DNA from: Bradyrhizobium sp. Arg816
GTDB taxonomy: Bacteria; Pseudomonadota; Alphaproteobacteria; Rhizobiales; Xanthobacteraceae
DNA: 64,000 nucleotides
Reading direction: 5' to 3'
NCBI RefSeq assembly: GCF_029989365.1
Contig: NZ_JAPRAQ010000017.1
Coordinates: 62,001 to 126,000 of the forward strand
The translations under genes and the position numbers were made by a program. Shown here in pieces: positions 35,225 through 43,473 of the stretch (position 1 is the stretch's first letter; every line of letters begins with the position of its first letter). The notes below the pieces were generated by a model. The model was given only the letters and a program-made list of their open reading frames with translations. It was not told where the DNA came from and did no database searches.

Positions 35225-36811
35225 ATGAACATTCAAACCGAGCATCGCCACCCGAACACTGGTCCCACGCCATACGACGAGGTCTACTACCCCGGCCACG
35301 TTTACGGGCTCACTCATCCGAACCATCTTGCTACCATTGCCGCCGTTTACGGCATGCAGTCAGCACCGGTCGAGCGTTGCCGGGTGCTGGAGCTTGGCTG
35401 CGGCGTTGGCGGCAACCTGTTGCCGATGGCCTTTCAATATCCAAACAGCGAATTCGTCGGTGTCGACCTGAGCGGCGTCACGATCGAGCGCGGCCAGCGA
35501 AATATCGCCACATTGGGCCTGAGCAACATCAAGCTCCTCCATTGCGACATCATGAATGTCGACGCAGGCTTCGGGGAATTCGACTACATCTTAGCGCACG
35601 GCGTGTATTCCTGGGTGCCGCCGGCGGTGCGCGAGAAGATGATGATGATCTTCAAGCAGAACCTGGCTCCCCGCGGCGTTTGCTACGTCAGCTACAATGC
35701 GCACCCGTTCTCGCATCTTCGCGACATGGTCCGCGACATGATGCGGTATCACACCCGCCGTCTCACCGGCATGAAGGAGAAGGTCGGACAGGCCCGCGCG
35801 ATCCTGAAGTTCCTGAGCGACGGCTCGAAGGCCAACTCGGTGCACGGCGCGGTCATGCGCGACCAGTACAACCGCGTCCTCAAGTCCCCCGACGAGCTTC
35901 TGTTTCACGACGATCTCGATGATGGCGCCGAGGCATTCCTGCTGCATGAGGTCGCCGAGGACGCAAGCCGCCACGGCCTGCAATATCTGGGCGATGCTGA
36001 TTTCTCACGACGCTATCTTGCCGGCTATTCCGAGGAGGTTCGCGCAACGCTGCAGCGCTTCCCGGAAAGCGAGTTCATGGCGCGCGATCAATATCAGGAC
36101 TTCATCGACGGCAACGGCTTTCGGCGCACCTTGCTCTGCCACGACGGCATTTCGCTATCCCGCCAGATCGACCTCGATTTCGTCACCAGGTTCCATTTGC
36201 TGAGCACGACCAACCCGGTCGACCCCGACGCCTGCGTGACCGACGATTCCGCGGTGGAATTCGAGAACCAGGACGGCAGCAGGGTCACGGTGACCAATCC
36301 GCTCTTGAAGGCCGCGTATCTATGTCTCGGCCGGGCCTGGCCGCGAGCACTATCATTCGACGAGCTGCTCGATGGCGCCCGCGCGCTGCGGGGCGACCCG
36401 CAGACGGATGATGACCAAAAAGTGTTGACTGAGGCGATGTTCATCCTGGCTTGCAGCGGCGAGGTTTCGTTCCTGCTGTCGCGTCCCTTTTTGTTGAAGG
36501 AAGCTACCGAGCATCCGCAGGCGAGCCTGCTCGCGCGAAGACAAGCGCAAACAGGTCCGCTCGTTACCAACCTCCTCCACCAAACGGTGCAGTTGGAGGA
36601 CGACCGGACCAGGGATTTCCTGCAATTGCTCGACGGAGCGCGGACCATCGACCAGATCACGGCCGAAATGACCGAAAAATTCGGCCCGACCATCCGGATA
36701 GACCAGAAGGATAGTGCCGGGCAGCCTGCCGAGCCGTTACTGCTGTCAACGCGAGAAAGCGTTCAACGCTCGCTTGCGATGGTCGGCAAGCTGGGACTGC
36801 TGGTCGCGTGA
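35225..36811 (+). CDS. Class I SAM methyltransferase with C-terminal regulatory domain
   Basis: The 528-residue protein has the SAM-binding motif I CRVLELGCGVGGNLLPMA (about 52-68), then FVGVDLSGVTIERGQ and FDYILAHGVYSWVPP. A long C-terminal part resembles the methyltransferase regulatory domain found in bacterial two-part methyltransferases. ATG 35225 is only five bases after the clpV stop, preceded by GAGAG, so it is the last gene of the T6SS plus operon. The substrate is unknown; modification of a T6SS component or cargo is a reasonable guess from location, not from sequence. Confidence 0.8.
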   Translation: MNIQTEHRHPNTGPTPYDEVYYPGHVYGLTHPNHLATIAAVYGMQSAPVERCRVLELGCGVGGNLLPMAFQYPNSEFVGVDLSGVTIERGQRNIATLGLSNIKLLHCDIMNVDAGFGEFDYILAHGVYSWVPPAVREKMMMIFKQNLAPRGVCYVSYNAHPFSHLRDMVRDMMRYHTRRLTGMKEKVGQARAILKFLSDGSKANSVHGAVMRDQYNRVLKSPDELLFHDDLDDGAEAFLLHEVAEDASRHGLQYLGDADFSRRYLAGYSEEVRATLQRFPESEFMARDQYQDFIDGNGFRRTLLCHDGISLSRQIDLDFVTRFHLLSTTNPVDPDACVTDDSAVEFENQDGSRVTVTNPLLKAAYLCLGRAWPRALSFDELLDGARALRGDPQTDDDQKVLTEAMFILACSGEVSFLLSRPFLLKEATEHPQASLLARRQAQTGPLVTNLLHQTVQLEDDRTRDFLQLLDGARTIDQITAEMTEKFGPTIRIDQKDSAGQPAEPLLLSTRESVQRSLAMVGKLGLLVA

Positions 36812-36901
36812 CGCGCTAAAGCGCATCGGCCACTGTGGAGGGAGTGGCGGACAGGAGCCCGAAGCTCTGCCATTTCCTGAAGTGGACGCGGCCCCCAGCA
36901 C

Positions 36902-37531
36902 TCAACCATCGTGGGTGTACTGTTGGCCAAGCAGCCATCCAGTGACAATACCCGCGGGTCCGCTGGTATAGACCGGATGAAAACCTACACCGGCGCGCAG
37001 CATCCGCCATTCACTCTCGCCGACCCAGGGAATTCCAGGATCACCCTTTTGGTATTGCGACAGCAACGTTTTGGCGACCTCGGCGGCATTGGCGTAAATC
37101 GGGCCGTTCGCCCAGCGCGGCCGCGGGAGGCCAGTCATGCGGCAATAGAGCGCCGTGCAGACATACGCGGACGCCTCTTCGGCATTGGCGTCAAGGCCGG
37201 TACGCAACAGATCGTAGGCTGCATGCAGGCTCTCATGGACGATATAGGCCTCGTCCATCCGCCCCGCTGCCGACACGACCTCCAGCGTGTTCGCCGCAAC
37301 CGCCGTGCCGTCCGCCCTGGTCCTAGCGACATCGTTGTATTGTGCAGCAACGCCTGCCGCGAGATCCGTCGGAGGTCTGACGGTGACCTGCCCCAACCGG
37401 ATCGCGCGGGCGACGTGATGGAACGTTTGCGGCGCAATCGTCACATGGCTGCCGCGGATCGGAAACCGGAAGCGCATGCGAGCGACCGCCGGGCCATTGA
37501 GTACGTCCAATACCCTGCTCCGCAGTGACAT
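36902..37531 (-). CDS. Zincin-like protein with HESLH motif (family A, copy 1)
   Basis: The 209-residue protein has no signal peptide. It carries VHESLHAAYDLL with the zinc-ligand pattern HExxH (H99, E100, H103), and EASAY about 16 residues later supplies a candidate third ligand (E119). The order resembles gluzincin peptidases. ATG 37531 is chosen because upstream sequence in the same open frame is antisense to the next gene. The second copy at 39946-40848 shares a common core: a helix with IRxGxxxV, then a YxxV element, then HExxHAxxD and an E-x-x-A-Y block. It is convergent with the T6SS methyltransferase gene and divergent from the unknown gene at 37733. Protease activity is inferred. Confidence 0.72.
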   Translation of the reverse strand: MSLRSRVLDVLNGPAVARMRFRFPIRGSHVTIAPQTFHHVARAIRLGQVTVRPPTDLAAGVAAQYNDVARTRADGTAVAANTLEVVSAAGRMDEAYIVHESLHAAYDLLRTGLDANAEEASAYVCTALYCRMTGLPRPRWANGPIYANAAEVAKTLLSQYQKGDPGIPWVGESEWRMLRAGVGFHPVYTSGPAGIVTGWLLGQQYTHDG

Positions 37532-37732
37532 TTGATCGTCCTCGTTGTTCGCACTACCCCACGGATGGTGGTCGCCGTTTCCGATCAGCAGGTTCAAACA
37601 GTCATTGCACCGGCGCGACAGGAATTCGAATGACTTGCGCCGGGCGGCAGCTTGATCGAACGAGCCGGCATTGAACCCAAACCCGTCCGGGCGAGACCAA
37701 TTTGGGGCGAGGATTGCCTCGGAGTGCGCCCC

Positions 37733-38611
37733 ATGACGACGACCGATCCGACGACGACCGACACTTACCGGAAGATCGCGGCGCGACTGACCATGCTGCG
37801 GCCGCAGATCGATCTGAAGAATTATTTTGCCGGCCCCAACCCGGATGTACGCCTTTATGACGAGAAGCCCTACATCCGGCACCAGCTCGAGAAGTATGGT
37901 GTCGCTGCCGCGACGACCACGCTCGACGGCGTCACCTTCCTGCCCAAGGACTGGGAAGAGCTGATCAAGAAGCTGCGCATTGCCAAGACGACGGACGGAT
38001 TCGACGCCTTCGCCGAAGGGCAAAGCCCGGAGAAAGCGTCGCATTGGGCCCTCGATCTGTCGATGGCGGCAACGATCGGCAAGGGATTTCGGGAGATCTG
38101 GCGCCCAAAGCTGTCGGACAGGCCGCTCTCAACGCGGGATCTCCCGGGGCGCCACGGCTTCGGGCTCGGGCGCGATCGCGGACAATGGAGCGACGCCTAC
38201 AGCTCGCAATTCGGCAAGGACCCGCAGCCCCAGGACATCACATCGCTGCATTTCGCCGTAGCACCTGATCGGGTGAACGTGCACATCGACGAAACGGGCT
38301 TCGTGTTCGAGGGCGTGGACAGTGCGCTTACGGTCGGACCGAACTTCGTGCACCACGCCGGCAACGAGCTGTTCTGGAAGAGCAACAAGCATATACCGCA
38401 ATGGGCCGCAGAGCACATCGATCTGATCCTGCCGAACAGCGCGAACGACTTTTCGCGCGTGGGCATTTCGGTCGACATGTACCAGCGCAAAGACTTGCGC
38501 GTTACGGTCACCGGCTCCTGCGGAATTTTCGGCGGTTTCGAGTGCTCCGGAACCGTGAGCATCAGCGGCACGCATGACCTGCTCGGCTCGAAGTCAAAAG
38601 GCCGGCGCTAA
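37733..38611 (+). CDS. Hypothetical protein next to zincin genes
   Basis: The 292-residue protein has no recognised domain. ATG 37733 is preferred to an upstream in-frame start at 37652 because MTTTDPTTTDTYRKIAARL starts cleanly and an RBS-like CGGAGTG lies upstream. Features are an HFAVAPDRVNVHIDE strand and a His-rich segment FVHHAGNELFW. No signal peptide or membrane segment is seen. It is divergent from zincin copy 1 (201-base gap) and followed by the LysM-zincin gene, so it may be a partner, adaptor or immunity protein, but nothing in the sequence decides. Confidence 0.65.
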   Translation: MTTTDPTTTDTYRKIAARLTMLRPQIDLKNYFAGPNPDVRLYDEKPYIRHQLEKYGVAAATTTLDGVTFLPKDWEELIKKLRIAKTTDGFDAFAEGQSPEKASHWALDLSMAATIGKGFREIWRPKLSDRPLSTRDLPGRHGFGLGRDRGQWSDAYSSQFGKDPQPQDITSLHFAVAPDRVNVHIDETGFVFEGVDSALTVGPNFVHHAGNELFWKSNKHIPQWAAEHIDLILPNSANDFSRVGISVDMYQRKDLRVTVTGSCGIFGGFECSGTVSISGTHDLLGSKSKGRR

Positions 38612-38801
38612 AGCGGATATCGTCGTTCCACATTGCTCCGTGTCTACCCCTCCTACCTACGAATGAGGCTCTTCGATTTGCCGCTACCAGCTGGTGGTCC
38701 GAATGAATGGAACCATCGAACCGCCTCGAGGCAGTGACGACGAATAAGTATTGGTGGCGAGAACGCGTAGTTCCGCAGGAATCAGTAGGGGAGGTCTTAC
38801 A

Positions 38802-39821
38802 TTGCCGAACCAGGAAAGGCCCTTGAAGCCTGTCGTCGAAAGCTATGTACCGCCCGCGGGAATCCGGCATGCGGTGACGGCCGGCGAGACCTGGATATCC
38901 CTCGCCAAGCGGATCGGCATCGACCCCTGGGACCTCATCGAGTTCAATTTTCCGGGCATCAAGCTCGTCAAGCAGCGCGATTTCCAACAAGCCACACGGC
39001 AGGTGAACTGGTACCTGGCCGAGTATGTAGGCTGCCGCGCAATGTCGCCAGACCGGCAGAATTTTGCGTTTTCCTCCGGTACGACCGGCGGGAGAGGTGG
39101 ATGGCGAGGGGGATTCATCTATCTGCCGCCAGGTACGCCGCCTCCCCCGCCGATTGCGCCCACTCCACCGATTGCGCCCACCCCAGCGGCTCCCACCCCG
39201 CCGGAATGTGAGGGAAGCCGACCCGACTTCGCGCGCGTGCTGGACGTGAGCGAACGTGATTTCGCGCGCACCGTTTTTGGCCCGACGCTGCCGCCGTGGG
39301 AGACAATTGCGATTACCAATGGCCTGGGAGCAGGCGGAAGACCGTGGACGAACGATGGACCGTTCTTCAGGGGAAGCAATCCCATGGTGCCGAGCATGCG
39401 GTATGCCATCAATCTTGGCAATGTCGCGTTCAGTAACCTGGCATCGCCCAGCCCCACCTTCGGCCTCTTGTGCGACAACTTCGGTCGCATTTGCGACCTC
39501 TTCGTGCACGAAATGACCCATGTGTGGCAGGCGTTCAACGATTCAAACTGGACGATGGCGCGCTCCTTCTGGGCGCAGACAATCGGTTCCGGCTACGAGT
39601 ACACCCCGGGCGATTCCTGGGACTCATACAACGTCGAGCAACAGGCACACATCGTTGAAGATTGGCACAAATACAAAATCAGTTCTCCGATGCTTGCCGA
39701 GGACCGCTATCCGTACGTCCGGCTCGTGATCCGCTCTGGACGCCTCACTTTTCCTCGCGGGCTGGATCTGGTGGCATTGAAAAAGGACCTTCAAGACCTG
39801 CGCGCAAGGCACCTGGACTAG
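38802..39821 (+). CDS. LysM-proline linker-zincin protein (HEMTH)
   Basis: The 339-residue protein has an N-terminal LysM-like domain (about 23-72, RHAVTAGETWISLAKRIGID). A proline linker with repeated PPIAPT units (109-135) follows, then a zincin domain with HEMTH (H236, E237, H240) and EQQA (E279) as candidate third ligand. LysM binds N-acetylglucosamine polymers, so the enzyme is probably directed to peptidoglycan. Start: TTG 38802 has AGGGGAGG seven bases upstream and is preferred over TTG 38751 upstream in the same frame. No signal peptide is present, which for a wall-directed enzyme argues for export by another route such as the neighbouring T6SS. Confidence 0.72.
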   Translation: MPNQERPLKPVVESYVPPAGIRHAVTAGETWISLAKRIGIDPWDLIEFNFPGIKLVKQRDFQQATRQVNWYLAEYVGCRAMSPDRQNFAFSSGTTGGRGGWRGGFIYLPPGTPPPPPIAPTPPIAPTPAAPTPPECEGSRPDFARVLDVSERDFARTVFGPTLPPWETIAITNGLGAGGRPWTNDGPFFRGSNPMVPSMRYAINLGNVAFSNLASPSPTFGLLCDNFGRICDLFVHEMTHVWQAFNDSNWTMARSFWAQTIGSGYEYTPGDSWDSYNVEQQAHIVEDWHKYKISSPMLAEDRYPYVRLVIRSGRLTFPRGLDLVALKKDLQDLRARHLD

Positions 39822-39945
39822 AACCCGCTGCAAGGAAGTGGTCGGGAGTCTACTTGACTGGAGCACCAACACGCCGAGAATTCGACGCGGCGGGGTAGCG
39901 CATTCTTCCTCTCAAGAGCATTTTTCCGACTTGTCCAGCCTCTGG

Positions 39946-40848
39946 TCAGCTTCGCAGCGCAAGCACACGGAGAAGAATTGCGCGGCCGCCATGCGACAGG
40001 CGATCGTGAAACAGTTCGGAGAGCCGGTCCCCACGCTTCCGCACCGAAAACCTTTTCCGGAGCTCATGGGCGCGAGACAGCGAGCAATAGAGAAAATCAC
40101 GACGTAGCCGGCGCAGGCGGCTGCCATACCCTTTGACATCGGCGCTCGCGTAGGCCTCCATCAGGGTGCGCATCAAATAGTCATCGCTCGGATCAACATA
40201 AGTTTCGTGGGAAACGCTCGATGACCGCATGGACACGGGTTCATCGCTCGACAGAAATAAGTTCCTGCGGGTCAGCCCATCCGATACGCCCGTCGCTTCT
40301 TTAGTGAAATGTCCATAGTTCACAAAAGGCAGCGCAGCGAGTTGCCGGCGCAGATTTTCGAGCGTCGCCGACGGGATCCGGACGCCGTTGCCCGCGCTGG
40401 TGTCGAGCCTATTGGCGCGCACCGTGGCGTAGAGGTCGCCCCAGAATTTGTCCCAGGGGGCGGTGCCGTTGCGGTTAGACGACGGATTCTTGCGAACGCT
40501 ATATGTGGTTTGAGTGAGGTAGGCCGCCAGTTCGCCCATGTGGCGCGTAACAGCGCCGTCAGGATCATAGACGTCGATCATGGCGTGGACGCACTCATGC
40601 AGGAGCAGCGCCCGATCGCTATCATTTGCGGGCGGCGACTTCTTCTGCGTCAACAGAACATCCGTAACCTGATCGTAGAAGGCGAGATCCTGAGTGCCGC
40701 CCTTCACCAATATATTGCCGGCACGAATGTGATCGCGAACTGTCGTCAAGTATTCGCCCTTGATATGGATCTTGTCGACGTAGAACTCGATGCCAAGCGC
40801 TACCGAGTCACTGAGTGTGTCCAGGACGTCGCCTTCGGTCAGTGGCAT
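39946..40848 (-). CDS. Zincin-like protein with HECVH motif (family A, copy 2)
   Basis: The 300-residue protein has LLLHECVHAMID with HExxH (H84, E85, H88), and GELAAY gives candidate third ligand E106. The N-terminal part (IRAGNILVK, then AFYDQV) aligns in order with copy 1 at 36902-37531, so the two are homologous. Copy 2 is longer at the C-terminus, with an Arg-rich basic tail (about 240-300). AAGGTAGC precedes ATG 40848. It is downstream of the OmpA-like gene on the same strand (143-base gap). Peptidase function and target are inferred. Confidence 0.7.
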   Translation of the reverse strand: MPLTEGDVLDTLSDSVALGIEFYVDKIHIKGEYLTTVRDHIRAGNILVKGGTQDLAFYDQVTDVLLTQKKSPPANDSDRALLLHECVHAMIDVYDPDGAVTRHMGELAAYLTQTTYSVRKNPSSNRNGTAPWDKFWGDLYATVRANRLDTSAGNGVRIPSATLENLRRQLAALPFVNYGHFTKEATGVSDGLTRRNLFLSSDEPVSMRSSSVSHETYVDPSDDYLMRTLMEAYASADVKGYGSRLRRLRRDFLYCSLSRAHELRKRFSVRKRGDRLSELFHDRLSHGGRAILLRVLALRS

Positions 40849-40991
40849 GAGCTACCTTCCTTGCGTGGTCGAGCAATAGTAGTCCGGCTAGGCTCCGGCA
40901 AAAGAAACGGCAGGGGAAGTCTCGCAAGCGCTGAAACGCTGTACTGCACTGATAGGAGCCGCCCGACCCTCCGTTCGCGTTGGGAAGGTGG

Positions 40992-41555
40992 CTAGATCGT
41001 CCCGCCGCCGGCGAAGATTTCGACGACCACAGCGCGATTGGCGGCCCTGTTCATCGCGGTCGTGTTGTCCTTCAGATACTCGTAGTGTGAAGCGGCCTTG
41101 ACAGAGAAGACACGCGAGCGGGCGCTTGGGCCGAACAGGTGAAAGACGTTCTTGGCCCGGCCCGTGCGCAGGAAGATGTTGTTCCGTTCGCCGCCGGTGC
41201 TGTCACTGTATCCGACGATCTGGAACTGCAACGACTTGTCGGTCTCGAATCGGATGAGCTGCGCTGCCAACAGCGGATCGCGCTTGGCGATGGTCTTGAG
41301 ATGCCGCCAGTCGACGCCGAAATCCCAGATGATGAGATATTGGCAGGTGCCGGCCGGCGGGACCAGACTGACGTCCACACCGAGATGGCCGACCTCAGTG
41401 CGGGACGTCGCGACTTCATTGGCCAGGTAGGGAAAGACGGCGGCGCTGTGAACCTTGGCAAGCGGCGAGCACTGCGGTTGCGTCGCCATATTCGGCATCT
41501 GTTCCACCGGGCCCGGCGGCGTGTATTGCGGCAGTGGCTGCGGCGCGCGTCCCAT
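40992..41555 (-). CDS. OmpA-like peptidoglycan-binding domain protein
   Basis: The 187-residue protein has a Pro-rich N-terminus, then an OmpA/MotB-like C-terminal domain. FQIVGYSDSTGGERNN, LRTGRAKNVFHLFG and NRAANRAVVVEIF are the family's DxxG, RAxxV and NRxV-type elements. No signal peptide or membrane segment is visible. ATG 41555 has GGGAGAAA upstream and is preferred over 41600. It shares strand and probably transcript with zincin copy 2. It may dock the zincin to peptidoglycan or serve as a cargo adaptor (inference). Confidence 0.72.
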   Translation of the reverse strand: MGRAPQPLPQYTPPGPVEQMPNMATQPQCSPLAKVHSAAVFPYLANEVATSRTEVGHLGVDVSLVPPAGTCQYLIIWDFGVDWRHLKTIAKRDPLLAAQLIRFETDKSLQFQIVGYSDSTGGERNNIFLRTGRAKNVFHLFGPSARSRVFSVKAASHYEYLKDNTTAMNRAANRAVVVEIFAGGGTI

Positions 41556-41824
41556 GGCAATTTCTCCCGTTGCTGGCGTGGCCTGCCGAAAGCTGCGCAC
41601 TGGAGGGAGCGTCGGCTCCCACCACGGCTATGACTAGTAGTGACGTGAGCGGTCGGGGAAGTTCAAAGGCGAGCTGCGGGCGCCCTCAACAGTCATCCCG
41701 GGGCATCGCGCAGGAGGTCAGCTAAGGCCATTAGCGGACATTGATGGGCCTTCCGCGTTCTCCGGAAAGCGGGGTAGGCTACGCCTGCTGCCGTCCGTGC
41801 CCAATTGTTGCGGAGGGACCGGCC

Positions 41825-41932
41825 ATGAAACTTCGCCGCCGAAATTTTCTGCATCTCGCCGCGGGGGCCGGCCAGATTGTGGTCCCGTCGCCGAAGAAGC
41901 CTCTCATTTCCGTGTGCAAAATTTCGCGTTAA
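41825..41932 (+). pseudogene. Remnant of a Bug/TctC-type substrate-binding protein gene
   Basis: GGAGGG precedes an ATG opening MKLRRRNFLHLAAGA, the typical Bradyrhizobium tripartite tricarboxylate transporter substrate-binding (Bug) leader. After about 17 codons the frame no longer encodes a Bug protein and stops at 41932. The rest of the gene is absent, and the zincin gene starts 30 bases later. I read this as the stump left when the zincin segment replaced a Bug gene. Confidence 0.6.
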
Positions 41933-41961
41933 CGGACCGAACCAAGACAGGAGAACCAGAC

Positions 41962-42990
41962 ATGGCCGCCTTCCAAGAGGTTTTCCGCCGCTCCGGCATC
42001 GATGAGCGCCGCAGCCCGCCGGGCATGGTGGTGGCGTTCGGCGGCTCCAACATCGTGGCGCTGATCGATCCCGGAAGAAAGCTCAAAGTCGATCCTAACG
42101 CCCATGCCCTCGGGATCAAGGAGATCGATGGCGCCGATACCCTTAGGCGCGTCATGCAAGCCCGAGACACCTTCTCCGAACCCGATATCGATCCGCAGCT
42201 CAGGGCCGCATCACTTCCCGCCACCTTCAATGGCGATGCACGGTTTTTCGAAATCAATGGCCGGATTAAGCCGATCGGCTTTCCCGGCCTGGAGGTGGTG
42301 GCCCGGTCGGCCGGCCGGAAGATCGAAGCCAAGCTCCATGTCGTCGTGCTGCCAGAAATCAAGATCAAGGTGGCGTTCCGCAATGTCATGGTTCCGGGGA
42401 GTGGTGGCGCTCCGGCGTTTCACGCCAAGAAGCCCTGCAACGAGCAAGATGAATTGCTGACGATGAACAATATATGGAGGCCGCAGGCCAACATCCGCTT
42501 CGAGCGGGTGCCAAGCGACTGGCTGGTCATCGACGACTCGCAGGCTGCCGTCAAACAAGAGATCGCCAATGCAACTGGCATGAAGGATGCGAGCCTAGCG
42601 ACCTTTCCCGATGTGATCGACGTCGAAAAACTGAAGGGCTTCTTCGTCAAACACAAAGTTCAGGGCGCCCATCTAACCATTTTCTGCGTCGATAAGGTTT
42701 GGTCCAATGGCGGCCCCGCCAATGGCACGTTTGCTCGAGGGCTGGACCTTGCCTTCATCGGCTCGCAACGCGGGCCTAACACCTCTGCCCATGAATCCGG
42801 CCATTTTCTCGGCTACTACTCGAAGAGCGCGAGCAAACCTTGGGACAGCCAAGGCCACACGCTGGAGACCGATCCGAAAACCGGAAAAGAGAACAGGGCG
42901 GAAGACATCAAGATGCTGATGCGCGGGGGAGGCGCCGGATGGAAAATTCCGTTTAATCTCGTCAAGGAGTTCCGCGACTTCCCCGGCTAG
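41962..42990 (+). CDS. Metzincin-like protein with HESGHFLGYYS motif
   Basis: The 342-residue protein has a beta-rich N-terminal two-thirds. Near the C-terminus is AHESGHFLGYYS with HExxHxxG (H277, E278, H281, G284), the metzincin signature; Met residues in KMLMRGG (318-320) could form the Met-turn. The usual third ligand at position 11 is Ser287 instead of His or Asp, so zinc would need another residue such as H299, or catalysis is impaired. ATG 41962 follows AGGAGA (spacing 8). It lies on the plus strand after the dead Bug stump and is the fourth HExxH protein in the block. Confidence 0.68.
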   Translation: MAAFQEVFRRSGIDERRSPPGMVVAFGGSNIVALIDPGRKLKVDPNAHALGIKEIDGADTLRRVMQARDTFSEPDIDPQLRAASLPATFNGDARFFEINGRIKPIGFPGLEVVARSAGRKIEAKLHVVVLPEIKIKVAFRNVMVPGSGGAPAFHAKKPCNEQDELLTMNNIWRPQANIRFERVPSDWLVIDDSQAAVKQEIANATGMKDASLATFPDVIDVEKLKGFFVKHKVQGAHLTIFCVDKVWSNGGPANGTFARGLDLAFIGSQRGPNTSAHESGHFLGYYSKSASKPWDSQGHTLETDPKTGKENRAEDIKMLMRGGGAGWKIPFNLVKEFRDFPG

Positions 42991-43473
42991 CATCGGTCGA
43001 CGGACTGACTCCGTTTTGCATGAGACATAGTCAGTCGATCAATTGCCCTCGCTTTATTACTTATATCCCGGCTGGCCTACTTGATCTGCGGCGAGACCGT
43101 CGCAGGTTCGCCAAGACAACTATCGCCCTCCCCCACGCCCGCCAGCGCGGCGACGCCAAGCGCAGCCAACAAGGCGTGCATCACGTAGCCAAGTATCACC
43201 CCGGCGTTCGCGCGAAGCGCCGCCGGGCGCCCCGCCGTTGGCGCACCTCGCGCTATGTCCGAGTTGGGCCAATTCCGGTCGCATGCACTGCAGCAAACAG
43301 AACTCTTGGTCTGCCCCTCGTCGGTGGGCAAAGCGGCGTTGTTGCAGGCGGGGCGCTGAGAGGCGCTCAAGCCGACCGGGAACCCTGCCGCGCGAGTCTG
43401 GATTCCCGCGATGGTTGGGGTAAGGTTACGCTGCCTGCGCAGAAAAATTGCAAACGACATCCGGGAGGAAGTG
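42991..43473. other. Intergenic region
   Basis: About 480 bases between the metzincin-like gene and the monooxygenase gene. Frames on both strands are open in places but resemble no family; a short minus-strand hydrophobic stretch near 43140 is the only notable feature. The last bases hold the RBS GGGAGGAA of the next gene. The TATGTCCGA string near 43255 resembles the short repeats at 45344 and 41735. Confidence 0.4.

Noticed and set aside
37532..38044. N-terminal extension of the zincin frame to 38044
   Set aside because: The extension overlaps the gene at 37733 antisense and has no family match; ATG 37531 fits the conserved core.
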